A DNA stretch of 63,539 nt from CAZJLP01 sp964546955 (GCA_964546955.1 CAZJLP010000028.1:1-63539), one strand, 5' to 3'; positions 1 through 8,665 are shown, counted from the stretch's first letter. Numbers and translations are program-made. The notes: generated by a model from the sequence alone, not told the origin.

Positions 1-184
1 AGATTCGCTGCCCGGCAGTACGGCCGCAAAGCGAGCCGGCTTATTTTGTGTAGCGGTTCCCAACGAATCCACCCGCCACCAGCCGTTCGACCACGCCGAC
101 CTGCGCCTGGGGTCGCTCGCGGAGATATCCCTAGCGGATCTGCTCAACCGAGTTGAGCGGGGGAGCCTGGGGAGCCCGATCTGA
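1..184 (+). CDS. HAD-superfamily hydrolase, C-terminal fragment
   Basis: Only the last 60 or so codons are inside the window; the frame is open from base 2 to a TGA at 182-184. The peptide begins DSLPGSTAAKRAGLFCVAVP and continues with ADLRLGSLAEISLADLL. This matches the C-terminal core of HAD subfamily IA phosphatases (phosphoglycolate phosphatase / beta-phosphoglucomutase type): the motif IV acidic region followed by a small-residue helix, then the VAVPN strand and the 'aD.vl.sL.El' segment. Substrate cannot be told from this piece. The gene continues to the left of the window. Confidence 0.75.
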   Translation, partial: DSLPGSTAAKRAGLFCVAVPNESTRHQPFDHADLRLGSLAEISLADLLNRVERGSLGSPI

Positions 185-199
185 AATTTGAGATTTGAG

Positions 200-366
200 A
201 CAGGGGCTGACCGGAACCAGAGGCCGGACTCCCAGACTCCCGGAGTGCCAGAGTACCAGAGCCCAGAAGCCGGAGAGGTCAGGAGGCGCCAGATCTCAGA
301 ACGTCAGACGTGTCCAACCGCTGGCCTCTGGGCTTCTGGCCTCTGATTTCTGGCCCTCCGGTCCGC
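200..366. repeat. CCAGAGGCC short-word array, partly inverted
   Basis: Between the HAD gene and the next stop codon, words such as CCAGAG, CAGAAGCC and GGCCTCTGG recur. The left arm (about 206-275) carries ACCAGAG and CCAGAAGCC. The right arm (about 330-362) carries their reverse complements CTGGCCTCTGG and GGCTTCTGG. No coding potential is apparent. Confidence 0.5.
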
Positions 367-370
367 GGCG

Positions 371-1885
371 CTACTTCTTAGGGTAGCGGATAACTTTGCC
401 GGCCGAGGTCGTGACCTCGATCGGCTCCTCGCCGCGGATGACGATTTCGGAGTAGTCCTCGCCGGCAACGGACCGAAGTTTTTTGATGGGTTTGTTCGGC
501 TCGTCGCCAACGATATCGCTATAGGAGGCACTGGGCTTGCCGGTTTCCAACATGTACATTTGCCCAACCGTGTGCAGCTGGCGCAGGTTGTTGATAATGG
601 CCTTTTCCTGCGAACTCATCTTTACCTTCTGAAAAGCCGGGATCGCCATCGCGGCGACCAGACCGATCAGGACAGGGCTGTTTCCGCTCAGGAGCAAAGC
701 GGATTGTTTGAGCGATTCCGGCGAGTGCGACTTCATCAGAATTCCGTCCGGACGATTGATGCGCACACCGACCATCGGTTGGGTCAGTTTGGGCAGGTTC
801 CAGAAGGTGAAAGCCTTCTTCATGTCCGGATTCGCCTGCGTTGCCTTGTCCAAGACTGCTTGGATCTGTTCGAATAGGCGCGGCGTGACATAGGATAACC
901 CATTCCCCTGCTGGCCAACCGCAGCCAGGGCGTTTTTGAAGGCCGCGTTCTGATCGAGGCCTGCCTTTCGTTCGACGCAGGCGACCAGAAAGTCACGACT
1001 GGTCGCGATCAGCAGGGCACCCGAAGCGTCGACTGAAACGAGGGGCTGCAGCTGCGTTCCGGGCAGCGGCATCGGAGAGGAATAAAACACGCGGCCGCCC
1101 TCCTCGGTTCGGGGCAGCATGGGCTGCGCGGCGAGCACCGGTTCGAGCACTTTGCCAAGGCCGTCCGCCCTGATGAGAATGGCGATGCCCGGGAGTTCCG
1201 GAACATTGGGCGCGGGAATGCGCAGCTTTTCGGACGGATCCAAACGGACAATGTAGGTGAACCGACCCTTGAGACTCTGAATCACATCGTACGCCGTGGC
1301 ATCCACTCCGGCCGACTTTTTCTTCAGTTCGTTTTCCATCATCGCAACCAAGGCATCGCCGCCGATCCGGGCGACGACCGCACGAATCGCCTCAAAGCCG
1401 GCGGGAATGTCGAGTTCCGTTTCGACGAACAAGTCGGTGTCTTCCGGTGCCAGCCGTGCGTTGGCGAACGAGGCAGGCGCACCGCCCACCATCGCGAGCA
1501 GACCGCTTCGGCCCTTGGGAGTGTAGAAAAACGTGTGATTGCGGTACCCGCCGCGATCGGCGACCGAACTCCCGCCAATCGCTTTGACATCGGTCAATCC
1601 CAGCATGGACAGGATCGCCGTGTAATCCTGCTTGAACATCGCGGCCTGGGGCTCGGAGCTCGCGAGTTCGGCCGCGTAGTTCGTCAGCAGCTTCCCCAGT
1701 TTTTCAACCTCTCCGTCGACATCGACATACCCGTAAAATACCCCTCCCAATTCGAGGTGCTTCTGCACCGCGGCAAAATGGGCGCTGCGGCCGGCTTCCG
1801 GGACCAAGGGAACTGACGTCGATTGTCCGTGCGCGCAGGCCACGGCGATCGAGAGAAGAGCGAGGAATGAGTGATAACGACGCAT
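371..1885 (-). CDS. secreted protein with internal pilin-like helix, unknown function
   Basis: A 504-residue protein. I start it at the ATG whose product begins MRRYHSFLALLSIAVACAHG, because this is a clear signal peptide; the longer reading frame adds 12 Arg-rich residues before it. The central 350 residues are not a family I can name. Near residues 395-450 there is a hydrophobic stretch (LIGLVAAMAIPAFQKVK) followed by NNLRQLHTVGQMYMLETG. This resembles the N-terminal helix and first loop of verrucomicrobial type II/IV pseudopilins, but it sits close to the C-terminus rather than at the N-terminus. Divergently transcribed from the ABC transporter genes with 80 bp between starts. Function unknown; location probably periplasmic or membrane-associated. 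Confidence 0.7.
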   Translation of the reverse strand: MRRYHSFLALLSIAVACAHGQSTSVPLVPEAGRSAHFAAVQKHLELGGVFYGYVDVDGEVEKLGKLLTNYAAELASSEPQAAMFKQDYTAILSMLGLTDVKAIGGSSVADRGGYRNHTFFYTPKGRSGLLAMVGGAPASFANARLAPEDTDLFVETELDIPAGFEAIRAVVARIGGDALVAMMENELKKKSAGVDATAYDVIQSLKGRFTYIVRLDPSEKLRIPAPNVPELPGIAILIRADGLGKVLEPVLAAQPMLPRTEEGGRVFYSSPMPLPGTQLQPLVSVDASGALLIATSRDFLVACVERKAGLDQNAAFKNALAAVGQQGNGLSYVTPRLFEQIQAVLDKATQANPDMKKAFTFWNLPKLTQPMVGVRINRPDGILMKSHSPESLKQSALLLSGNSPVLIGLVAAMAIPAFQKVKMSSQEKAIINNLRQLHTVGQMYMLETGKPSASYSDIVGDEPNKPIKKLRSVAGEDYSEIVIRGEEPIEVTTSAGKVIRYPKK

Positions 1886-1965
1886 GGCTGCCGATCTTGC
1901 CCGGCCGCCGCGCAGACACAAGTATCCGATTGCGACGACCGGGCTTTTCGACTTCCTCGGCCCCG

Positions 1966-2763
1966 ATGATGACGAGTCCGTCCCCGGCTTCCGCCACTCT
2001 CGCCTGCGAAACGCGCGCCCTTCGCAAATCGTTTGGAACGACTCGCGCGGTGGACGGACTTTCGTTGCAAATCCCGCAAGGCGTGCTCTACGGCTTTCTC
2101 GGCCCCAACGGAGCGGGGAAAACGACCTCCATTCGAATGATGGCCGGGCTTTTGAAACCGGACGCAGGTGAGGTCTTTATCAACGGCGTCTCGCTGGCGG
2201 CCGACCCTTTTGCGGCGAAGCGGCCTTTGTCCTATGTGCCCGACGATCCCGTCCTCTACGGGAAATTGCGCCCGTTGGAATACCTCGAGTTCGTGGCGGC
2301 GCTGTGGCAAATGCCGGCGAGCGCGGCGCAACCGCGGGCGGAGGAACTCTTAAAAACCTTGAACCTCTGGGACAAACGCGACGACTACCTGGAAACGTTT
2401 TCCCGCGGCATGAAGCAGAAAATGGCCCTGGCAGGGGCGCTTGTGCACGGTCCCTCGATCATGCTGCTCGATGAGCCTCTGACAGGCCTGGACGCGTCCG
2501 CGGCCCGGCTGGTGAAAGATATTCTGATCGACTTCGTGCGCCGCGGCGGAACGGTCATTCTCACCACGCATATTTTGGATGTCGCGGAGCGCCTCGCAGA
2601 GCGGATCGGAATCATCGCGTCGGGCCGTCTCGCTGCGGAAGGCACTCTCGAAGAACTGCGTCACAAGGCCGGGGAAAGCGGCGGAACGCTCGAGGATGTA
2701 TTTCTGAGGGTGACAGCGGAATCGCCCCCGGAATTGCCGGCGGCACCGCCGCCGCTGCCCTAA
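1966..2763 (+). CDS. ABC transporter ATP-binding protein
   Basis: A 265-residue ATPase of the ABC-2 (drug/polysaccharide exporter) type. Visible motifs in order: Walker A GPNGAGKTTS, the signature region FSRGMKQKMALAGALVHGP, Walker B IMLLDEPLTGLD and the switch histidine in ILTTHILD. The reading frame extends upstream to 1867, but conserved sequence begins after the paired ATGs at 1966/1969, so the start is placed there. It precedes the membrane subunit at 2945, with a hairpin between them, and presumably energises it. Substrate is unknown. Confidence 0.9.
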   Translation: MMTSPSPASATLACETRALRKSFGTTRAVDGLSLQIPQGVLYGFLGPNGAGKTTSIRMMAGLLKPDAGEVFINGVSLAADPFAAKRPLSYVPDDPVLYGKLRPLEYLEFVAALWQMPASAAQPRAEELLKTLNLWDKRDDYLETFSRGMKQKMALAGALVHGPSIMLLDEPLTGLDASAARLVKDILIDFVRRGGTVILTTHILDVAERLAERIGIIASGRLAAEGTLEELRHKAGESGGTLEDVFLRVTAESPPELPAAPPPLP

Positions 2764-2832
2764 GGCGAGACGAGGGATCCATGCCTACTGCCCGCCAAGA
2801 CACGGAATTTACTTGTGACTGCTCGAAACGGG

Positions 2833-2854
2833 GGCGCGTTATCCTTAACGCGCC
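2833..2854. repeat. palindromic hairpin, GGCG..TTA class, copy 1
   Basis: Perfect 9-bp arms (GGCGCGTTA at 2833-2841 and TAACGCGCC at 2846-2854) flank a 4-nt loop TCCT. Read on the minus strand the loop is AGGA, the same as the hairpin at 7179-7200, so the two look like members of one small repeat class. It lies between the ABC ATPase and permease genes and has no T-run, so it is not a classical terminator. Confidence 0.6.
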
Positions 2855-2944
2855 GGTTGGACATCGCCACCGGCGTCCCCTCCATTCAAACGCGCGGCCT
2901 GAGGTAGTCTATCCATGCCGGCATTGCCGAGCCCAGATTCCTGA

Positions 2945-4441
2945 ATGAACCTCCTCGCTCAAGTACGGCTGATCCTGCGGAACGATCTGCGTTTGCTCTG
3001 GCGCGAGTCGCGGACCGGAATCCTGCGGCTGGCGGGGCGCTTCGGAGTACTCGGCCTCGTCCTGGTGGCGGGCCACTTGTTTACTTTCCTCCTCTTCTCG
3101 CAGCTGCGCGATTGGCCGCCCCTCGGCATCGAAGCGGGAATCTGGGCATTTTTCGGCTTCGCCATGCTGGGGATCTCGATGAACACGATCATCCGCATGT
3201 TTTTCGAGCGCGCGGACTTCGATCTTCTGCTCGCATCTCCCTTGAATCCGCGGGCGGTGCTTTTGGCCCGGCTGACAACGATGACGACCGCTGCCTTTCT
3301 TAGCGTGGCGCTCTTTCTTCTGCCGCTCCTCAATGGGATCATCATCGGATTTTCGGCGCGTTATTTCGGAGGTTACGCGGTCTGGCTTTTGCTCGCGGCA
3401 TCGGTCGCGTCACTAGGATCGTGGCTCACTCTTTCGCTGGTGCGCTGGCTGGGGCCAGCCCGAGCGCGCACGTGGGTGCAGATTCTCGCCGCATTGCTCG
3501 GCACGCTGGTTTACCTCAGTTTTCAGGTACAGGCCTTTCTCCCGCCGGAGGACCGGACGGTGTATCTGCTCGCCCTGCGCGATGTCGTCGATTCGGCGGG
3601 ACTCAGCGCGATCGCGCGCGCCGGCCGCGGAAGTGCCTTGGATCTTCTGGCCTTGGCCGGCGGCGCCGCGATCATTGTCGCCCTGACGACGCGGCAATTG
3701 GCCCGCACGTTTCTCTCAGGTTTGCAGGAAGCGAACGTAAAAGCTTCCCGCAAACCTGCGCGCGCGAATCGGTATCGCTTCACCGATAATTTGTCGCGCG
3801 CAACCTTCCGCAAGGACACTCGCTTGATTCTGAGGGACCCCCTGCTGCTGACCCATGTGTTGCCATCGGCCATGTACATCATCCCGGCGTTCTTCGCTTT
3901 TCGGAAATTTGGCAGCGCGACGATGCTCGCGCCGGTCGCGGTCGTCATCGCGACTCAGTTTTCCGCGCTGCTGACCGAGATTGCAGCGGCGGGAGAAGAG
4001 TGCCTGGATCTGATCCGGATGAGCCCTTCGCCGGAAATTCGTTTGCGCCGAGCCAAGATGGCGGCGGGAATGGCATTGCCAGTCGTGCTCGCATTTCTCG
4101 TTTCCGTTGTCGTCGGCTATTTGGCCACCTGGGTGGGAGGCGCGGTTACGTTCGCCACCGCGTTCGGAACGGCTGCAGGATGCGCCTGGCTGCATGTCAC
4201 TCGAATCGAGCCCACACCGCGAAAAGACCTTCTGAGTCGAAAACGCCGCCGATCCTCCTTCGGCCGCGATTTCGCGGTGGGCGCCCTGATGATGTGCGCC
4301 TGCACCGGTGTCGCACTGTTTGTGAAAGAAACGTACTGGTGGCTCGGCCTCGGATTTCTCGGGCTGACAGCTCTCGGCGTCATCGCCTGCTTCGTCCTTG
4401 CGACAGTGCAGGAAGCCGAACCAGGGCCGTCGCCAACATGA
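2945..4441 (+). CDS. ABC-2 type transporter permease
   Basis: A 498-residue polytopic membrane protein with many hydrophobic segments, for example FGVLGLVLVAGHLFTFLLF, a run around residues 110-135, and TGVALFVKETYWWLGLGFLG near the C-terminus. It follows the ATP-binding protein at 1966-2763, is read in the same direction, and is the likely membrane subunit of that exporter. Its stop overlaps the start of the glycosyltransferase gene by ATGA, implying translational coupling. That linkage hints at export of an envelope polymer or lipid-linked sugar, but the substrate cannot be read from the sequence. Confidence 0.8.
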   Translation: MNLLAQVRLILRNDLRLLWRESRTGILRLAGRFGVLGLVLVAGHLFTFLLFSQLRDWPPLGIEAGIWAFFGFAMLGISMNTIIRMFFERADFDLLLASPLNPRAVLLARLTTMTTAAFLSVALFLLPLLNGIIIGFSARYFGGYAVWLLLAASVASLGSWLTLSLVRWLGPARARTWVQILAALLGTLVYLSFQVQAFLPPEDRTVYLLALRDVVDSAGLSAIARAGRGSALDLLALAGGAAIIVALTTRQLARTFLSGLQEANVKASRKPARANRYRFTDNLSRATFRKDTRLILRDPLLLTHVLPSAMYIIPAFFAFRKFGSATMLAPVAVVIATQFSALLTEIAAAGEECLDLIRMSPSPEIRLRRAKMAAGMALPVVLAFLVSVVVGYLATWVGGAVTFATAFGTAAGCAWLHVTRIEPTPRKDLLSRKRRRSSFGRDFAVGALMMCACTGVALFVKETYWWLGLGFLGLTALGVIACFVLATVQEAEPGPSPT

Positions 4442-5208
4442 AGCTGCCGCAACGGTACAACGTACTCGGCGTGGGGGTGCATGCGCTCAATCTCGCTGAA
4501 GCGTGTGGCTTGGCGGTGAACGCGGCGCACGCACGAACAAAAGGCTACGTCTGCTGCTGCGACGTGAACAGCCTATCGTGCGCGGGACGCGATCCGGCCC
4601 ATCGCACACGACTGAACCGCTCCTTTCTGACCACGCCGGACGGCATGCCTCTGGTTTGGCTCGGACGCAGGGCGGGGTTCTCGGACGTGAGCCGTGTGTA
4701 CGGACCCGACCTGCTTGAAGCGGTCTGCGCAGCCACCCACGCGTCGGAGCTCACGCATTTTTTTTACGGAGCCGGTCCGGGCACCGCCGAGCAGCTCCGG
4801 GCGAAATTGGTCGAGCGTTTTCCTGGATTGCGTATCGTGGGCACGTTCAGCCCGCCTTTTCGCGATCTGACCGCTGAGGAGGAGGCCGTACTCATTCAAA
4901 CGATCGAATCTCTCCAGCCCGATTTTTTCTGGGTGGGCCTGAGCACCCCCAAGCAGGAACGGTTCATGGCGGAGTACCTCCAGCGTCTCGACACGACTCT
5001 CATGCTAGGAATCGGGGCGGCCTTTGATTTTGCGTCCGGCCGCGTCGCCCAGGCGCCTCGCTGGGTGCAGACGAGCGGATTAGAATGGGTCTGGCGCATC
5101 TGTCGCGAGCCGCGTCGCCTCGCTGGACGCTATTTCCGCAACGTGCCGTCGTTCGTCCTAAGACTGGCCGCGCAGAAGCTCGGATTGAAAACCTACCGGC
5201 TCGATTGA
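4438..5208 (+). CDS. WecG/TagA/CpsF family glycosyltransferase (GT26)
   Basis: A 256-residue GT26 enzyme. This family transfers N-acetylmannosamine or a related amino sugar to undecaprenyl-linked acceptors during cell-surface polymer synthesis. Diagnostic stretches are TTPDGMPLVWLGRR, YGPDLLEAV, FFYGAGPGTAEQL, WVGLSTPKQERFMAEY and GIGAAFDFASGRVAQAPRW, ending with the usual GLEWVWRICREPRRL.RY. The start is the ATG at 4438 that overlaps the permease stop; the frame continues upstream, but only inside the permease in another frame. Coupled to the ABC-2 exporter. Confidence 0.93.
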   Translation: MKLPQRYNVLGVGVHALNLAEACGLAVNAAHARTKGYVCCCDVNSLSCAGRDPAHRTRLNRSFLTTPDGMPLVWLGRRAGFSDVSRVYGPDLLEAVCAATHASELTHFFYGAGPGTAEQLRAKLVERFPGLRIVGTFSPPFRDLTAEEEAVLIQTIESLQPDFFWVGLSTPKQERFMAEYLQRLDTTLMLGIGAAFDFASGRVAQAPRWVQTSGLEWVWRICREPRRLAGRYFRNVPSFVLRLAAQKLGLKTYRLD

Positions 5209-5437
5209 CTGTTCAGACGCAGACGGAAGGGAAAGTGGCCACGAGCATGAGCGAGTGGCCGACTGCCCAGTAGCGGCGAGCCTCTCGATCGGGGTGGAGC
5301 CTGCCGTCCCGGCAGGCTATTAGACCTCGTTCTGCCGACCACGCGGGAGGCAAACCAATCCCGCGGCGCGGGATTCCACCTTCGGCAGGTTGCGACCGGA
5401 CGCTGTCCGGCCTTGTCCGGGTGTCCAACCGCACCGC

Positions 5438-6103
5438 CTAAAAGAGGTCCCCCTGCCGTAGGTTTTCTCTCTTGGCTGGGTTGGCCGTGCTCGCATGAAG
5501 CAGCCAGAGGAGTGTCAGCGGGCCGCGCTGCAAACGGCCCTCGAGCGTACGGAGCAGCAATGCGCCAGCGAGCGCGTCATAGAGAGCGGCGTGGTAGTGT
5601 CGCCGGTCCGGTGGACAGTGTTTCGCTGCGAGGGCCGCGAGCTCGCCTTGCAGGTTGAAAACCTCGACCAGTTGCTCGAGTTTCCCCGCCGTCACACCAC
5701 GGAAGTGATCGAGATAAAGCCGACCCGTGTCGATCCAAGGCCCCCACTCCATCATCGTTTGTCCCGGCCGCGCGAAATCCGGAACTTTCCTCACATAGGG
5801 CCAGATGGCTTTGAGCATCGTGTTTTCGGCTTGCGCGTAATGAGCCGCCAGGGGGCCCGATTCGCGTAAAGTCGCGAAGTAATTGAACTCGTCCATGAAG
5901 GGCGCGTAAGGCGCGACCCGCTCGGCGGTGAGCCCATGGAGGGCTTCGTCCTCCGGCTTGATACGACCGCTGGCGCGGCAGAATCGGGTTCGCGTTTCGG
6001 CGATCTGCCCCGCGCGAAGCGTGACGACGCCAAACTCAAGCACGCCAGACGTCACGCTTCCCTCGAAGTCGATAAAATGGATGGGGACGTCGGTCCAGCG
6101 CAC
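5438..6103 (-). CDS. DEDDh-family 3'-5' exonuclease
   Basis: A 221-residue protein of the DnaQ-like exonuclease superfamily. Exo I is HFIDFEG near residue 12, Exo II lies in the region around LAAHYAQAENTML, and Exo III is HYHAALYDALAGALLL, where H and D are the expected fifth and fourth metal-site residues. The start is a GTG at 6101-6103, because no ATG precedes the Exo I motif. Divergent from the phosphatase gene (86 bp apart). A role in DNA or RNA trimming is likely; the exact substrate is unknown. Confidence 0.8.
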   Translation of the reverse strand: MRWTDVPIHFIDFEGSVTSGVLEFGVVTLRAGQIAETRTRFCRASGRIKPEDEALHGLTAERVAPYAPFMDEFNYFATLRESGPLAAHYAQAENTMLKAIWPYVRKVPDFARPGQTMMEWGPWIDTGRLYLDHFRGVTAGKLEQLVEVFNLQGELAALAAKHCPPDRRHYHAALYDALAGALLLRTLEGRLQRGPLTLLWLLHASTANPAKRENLRQGDLF

Positions 6104-6188
6104 CTCTCAACCGTAGATCGGGGTTCATTCCGGCGACAGCCAAAACTTTTGTGGTGAAGTCCACGCCTTTCCCTCGCAACGTCAGCGT

Positions 6189-6953
6189 GTGAACCTCGCA
6201 CCGTATCGCGCGTTCCTGATCGAACTGGCCCATCTTAGCGGCGACTTCATCCGTCCGTATTTCGCAAACCCGGACCTCGCGGTCGAAACGAAGGCCGACC
6301 AGTCCCCCGTGACAATTGCGGACCGAGGCGCGGAAGAGCGGATGCGCGCCGCTATTTCCAAACGGTTTCCCGATCACGGGGTCATTGGTGAAGAGTTCGG
6401 CACAGAGCGATCGGATGCCGAATGGGTGTGGGTGCTCGACCCCATCGACGGCACAAAGTCGTTCATGACGGCTTGCCCCCTGTTCGGGACGCTCATCGCC
6501 CTCATGCACAACGGCGCACCGGTTTTGGGAGCGATTCACCAACCGGTCCTGCGTCAGTTGATGATCGGCGATAATCGATCGACCACCTTGAACGACCGGC
6601 CCGTACGCGTGAGGAACACCGCGCGCCTTTCCGACGCGACGGCGCTGACCAGTGACACCCTGAATCTGGGGCGATATCAAGATGGAGCGGCGTGCGACCG
6701 GCTCTTTCAGCAAACGAAGATGCTGCGCACCTGGGGCGACTGTTACGGGTACCTCCTCCTGGCGGGAGGCTGGGCCGACATCATGGTGGACCCCGTCATG
6801 AACCCCTGGGATATTCAGGCCTTGATTCCCGTCGTGCGCGGGGCCGGAGGGGTAATCACGGATTGGCACGGGGACGACCCCGTCACCGCATCATCGATCG
6901 TCGCGGCGAACGCGGAGTTACACCCTCGTGTGATCCAGATCCTGAACGGCTGA
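6189..6953 (+). CDS. hisN: inositol monophosphatase family protein, probably histidinol-phosphatase
   Basis: A 254-residue member of the Mg-dependent IMPase/FBPase fold. Metal-site motifs are visible: GEEFG (about residue 67), DPIDGTKSF (about 89) and the C-terminal WDIQALIPVVRGAGG. Residues TWGDCYGYLLLAGGWADIMVDP resemble the HisN-type histidinol-phosphatase subgroup more than SuhB or CysQ. The start is a GTG at 6189; an upstream in-frame start would run into TGA. There is no other histidine gene beside it, so the HisN assignment rests on sequence resemblance alone. Confidence 0.82.
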   Translation: MNLAPYRAFLIELAHLSGDFIRPYFANPDLAVETKADQSPVTIADRGAEERMRAAISKRFPDHGVIGEEFGTERSDAEWVWVLDPIDGTKSFMTACPLFGTLIALMHNGAPVLGAIHQPVLRQLMIGDNRSTTLNDRPVRVRNTARLSDATALTSDTLNLGRYQDGAACDRLFQQTKMLRTWGDCYGYLLLAGGWADIMVDPVMNPWDIQALIPVVRGAGGVITDWHGDDPVTASSIVAANAELHPRVIQILNG

Positions 6954-7003
6954 CAAGCTCGCAGAGCGCCACGGCTTTTTCTCATTGTTTTTCTGGTCTG
7001 CAA

Positions 7004-7138
7004 GGTAGGGCGAGGCGGGACTCGCCGTCGTGTGCGCAACGCAGCACATATACTTATGGGCGGCGCCGGACGACGTCAGAACGCATGTTTTTACGCGGCG
7101 TCTCCTCCTTCGACGGCGAGTCCGGAGGCCTCGCTACC
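7004..7138 (+). repeat. palindromic intergenic element, copy A
   Basis: A 135-bp element beginning GGTAGGGCGAGGC and ending GCCTCGCTACC. Inside these ends lie ACTCGCCGTCG and CGACGGCGAGT, so most of the element folds back on itself. The off-centre core AACGCATGTT fixes its orientation. It sits between two convergent genes. Related copies are at 8126-8266, 28782-28920 and 37463-37604. Confidence 0.75.
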
Positions 7139-7178
7139 CTCAACCCGCTTGGCAGAGATTCCTTAGGAAGCCAACCGC

Positions 7179-7200
7179 GGCGGATTAAGGATAATCCGCC
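7179..7200. repeat. palindromic hairpin, GGCG..TTA class, copy 2
   Basis: Perfect 9-bp arms (GGCGGATTA and TAATCCGCC) with loop AGGA, lying 6 nt beyond the stop of the DUF2059 gene, which is on the minus strand. On the plus strand it is followed by TTACCTTTATTT. It may help end transcription between the convergent genes. Same design as the hairpin at 2833-2854. Confidence 0.6.
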
Positions 7201-7206
7201 TTACCT

Positions 7207-7986
7207 TTATTTCGGCGCGGGAGCGGGTGCAGGCGTGGGTGTAGCGGGGGTGGAAGGAGCGGCGGCGGCTTTGGCGGCTTGTTGTTGCGCGCGGAATTCC
7301 TGTCCAAGTTTTGCGATTTCGGGCATGACCGCGGCCAGTCGCGGCGCGATGGCTTCCTGAACTTTGGCCTGCGCTTCGGGTTGTTTCGCGATAAAGGATT
7401 GTCCCGCGGGCGTACCATAAAATTCTCCGAGGGCGCGCAGCTCTTCCTTGGAGAAAACCTCGGCGTAAATTCGCGTCATGTCCTTTTTCATTTCCGCCGG
7501 ATCGAGCGCGGTCATCATGATGTCGACAATCTTGTTCTGGAAAGCTTCGTGCTCGGCCGTGCGGGCACCGCCGCCTCCCATGCGCCGGATCATGTCCATC
7601 GCCCCTTTCTTCTGCTGTTCGACCATTTTTCCCATCAGGTCCTCGAAATGCATTTTTTCGATCACCGCCTGAGCGTCGGCCAAGGTCGCTTTGGTTTCCA
7701 CTTCCTTGATAGAGGCGCTGGCCAGTCTCACTTTCTCCCGCTTTCCGTCCTTCTCTAGGACCAGGGATTGGTCGGACTCATCAAATTCTTTGATCACGTA
7801 TCCCTTGTAGTCAGCCCCAAGCTCGAGCCAGGCGGTCGACCCTCCACCGGGGGTTGAAAGTGCAAAAAGGCGACTCTTTCCCGAGGTGAGGACCGCATTG
7901 AAAATGACTCCCGGGCCCGACACCGTTTCCGCTGCGATTGCCGCCGCCACCGTCAGCATCGCGAACATGAAGGTTTTTAGTTTCAT
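7207..7986 (-). CDS. DUF2059 domain-containing exported protein
   Basis: A 259-residue protein with an N-terminal signal peptide (MKLKTFMFAMLTVAAAIAAE). Residues about 25-100 form an uncharacterised beta-rich region. The segment from about 115 to 215 contains the DUF2059 pattern: a helical region, then IYAEVFSKEELRALGEFYGTPAGQSFIAKQPE. The tail is an Ala/Pro linker (TPATPTPAPAPAPK) typical of envelope proteins. DUF2059 proteins have no firmly known function. It is bracketed by palindromic elements A and B and converges on the phosphatase gene. Confidence 0.8.
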   Translation of the reverse strand: MKLKTFMFAMLTVAAAIAAETVSGPGVIFNAVLTSGKSRLFALSTPGGGSTAWLELGADYKGYVIKEFDESDQSLVLEKDGKREKVRLASASIKEVETKATLADAQAVIEKMHFEDLMGKMVEQQKKGAMDMIRRMGGGGARTAEHEAFQNKIVDIMMTALDPAEMKKDMTRIYAEVFSKEELRALGEFYGTPAGQSFIAKQPEAQAKVQEAIAPRLAAVMPEIAKLGQEFRAQQQAAKAAAAPSTPATPTPAPAPAPK

Positions 7987-8125
7987 AACGCCTCAATTCG
8001 ATCCGAAACCAAACGCCTCCACAAGCGCCCGGTGGTTACAAAGCCAAGCGCAGAATCCATCGATTCAAGCGGGTGAAATCAAATGAGTGGTCTGTTTCGT
8101 AGGAACCTCGGCGGAACGGATCGGA

Positions 8126-8266
8126 GGTAGGGCGGGCCTCAGGACCGCACGTCGAAAGTGGAAACGCGGCTTACAGGACATGCGTTCTGACGCCCTCCAG
8201 CGCCGCGCTCGATGTTCACATGCCCTCTTCGACACACGACGGCGAGTCGGGACGCCTCGCCCCACC
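8126..8266 (-). repeat. palindromic intergenic element, copy B
   Basis: A 141-bp copy starting GGTAGGGCGGGCCTC and ending CGCCTCGCCCCACC, with the core ACATGCGTTCTGACG. That core is the reverse complement of the core of copy A, so this copy is in the opposite orientation. It occupies most of the 304-bp gap between the QueF and DUF2059 genes; the rest of that gap shows no gene. Confidence 0.72.
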
Positions 8267-8290
8267 TTTCGGTCCGCTCGTCCGCGTTTT

Positions 8291-8662
8291 TCAGAGTTTT
8301 CTAATGCGTTTCCGTCCACCCTTCCACTCGGCCGTGATGATGGAGCTAAAGCCGCCGCGGGCCTTCCACTTGGCGACGATCGCAAGGCTGCGCGGTTTCA
8401 ACGCGGCGCCGAGATCGTCGCAGATCCTGTTGGTGGCGGCTTCGAAAAAAATGCCTTCGTTGCGATAGGCGTGGAAATAGAGTTTGAGCGACTTCAACTC
8501 GACGCAGGTCTTATCGGCCACGTATCGGACCGTGATCTCTGCAAAATCCGGATGCCCCGTCATCGGGCACACCGACGTAAATTCATGATGCGTGTGCTCG
8601 ATCACATAGTCCCGCTGCGGTGCAGGATTCGGAAACGTCTCGAGGATTTTCGGATCGGACAT
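8291..8662 (-). CDS. queF: NADPH-dependent 7-cyano-7-deazaguanine reductase
   Basis: A 123-residue type I QueF, the enzyme that reduces preQ0 to preQ1 in queuosine biosynthesis (cytosol). The nitrile-binding cysteine lies in HHEFTSVCPMTGHPDF, followed by the QueF motif ELKSLKLYFHAYRNEGIFFE and the T-fold end. The start chosen is the ATG giving MSDPKILETFPNP. The longer frame reads into a TAGCGAG repeat and gives no sensible N-terminus. It lies downstream of rny in the same direction but is separated by a repeat-filled gap. No other queuosine gene is in the window. Confidence 0.95.
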   Translation of the reverse strand: MSDPKILETFPNPAPQRDYVIEHTHHEFTSVCPMTGHPDFAEITVRYVADKTCVELKSLKLYFHAYRNEGIFFEAATNRICDDLGAALKPRSLAIVAKWKARGGFSSIITAEWKGGRKRIRKL

Positions 8663-8665
8663 GGC

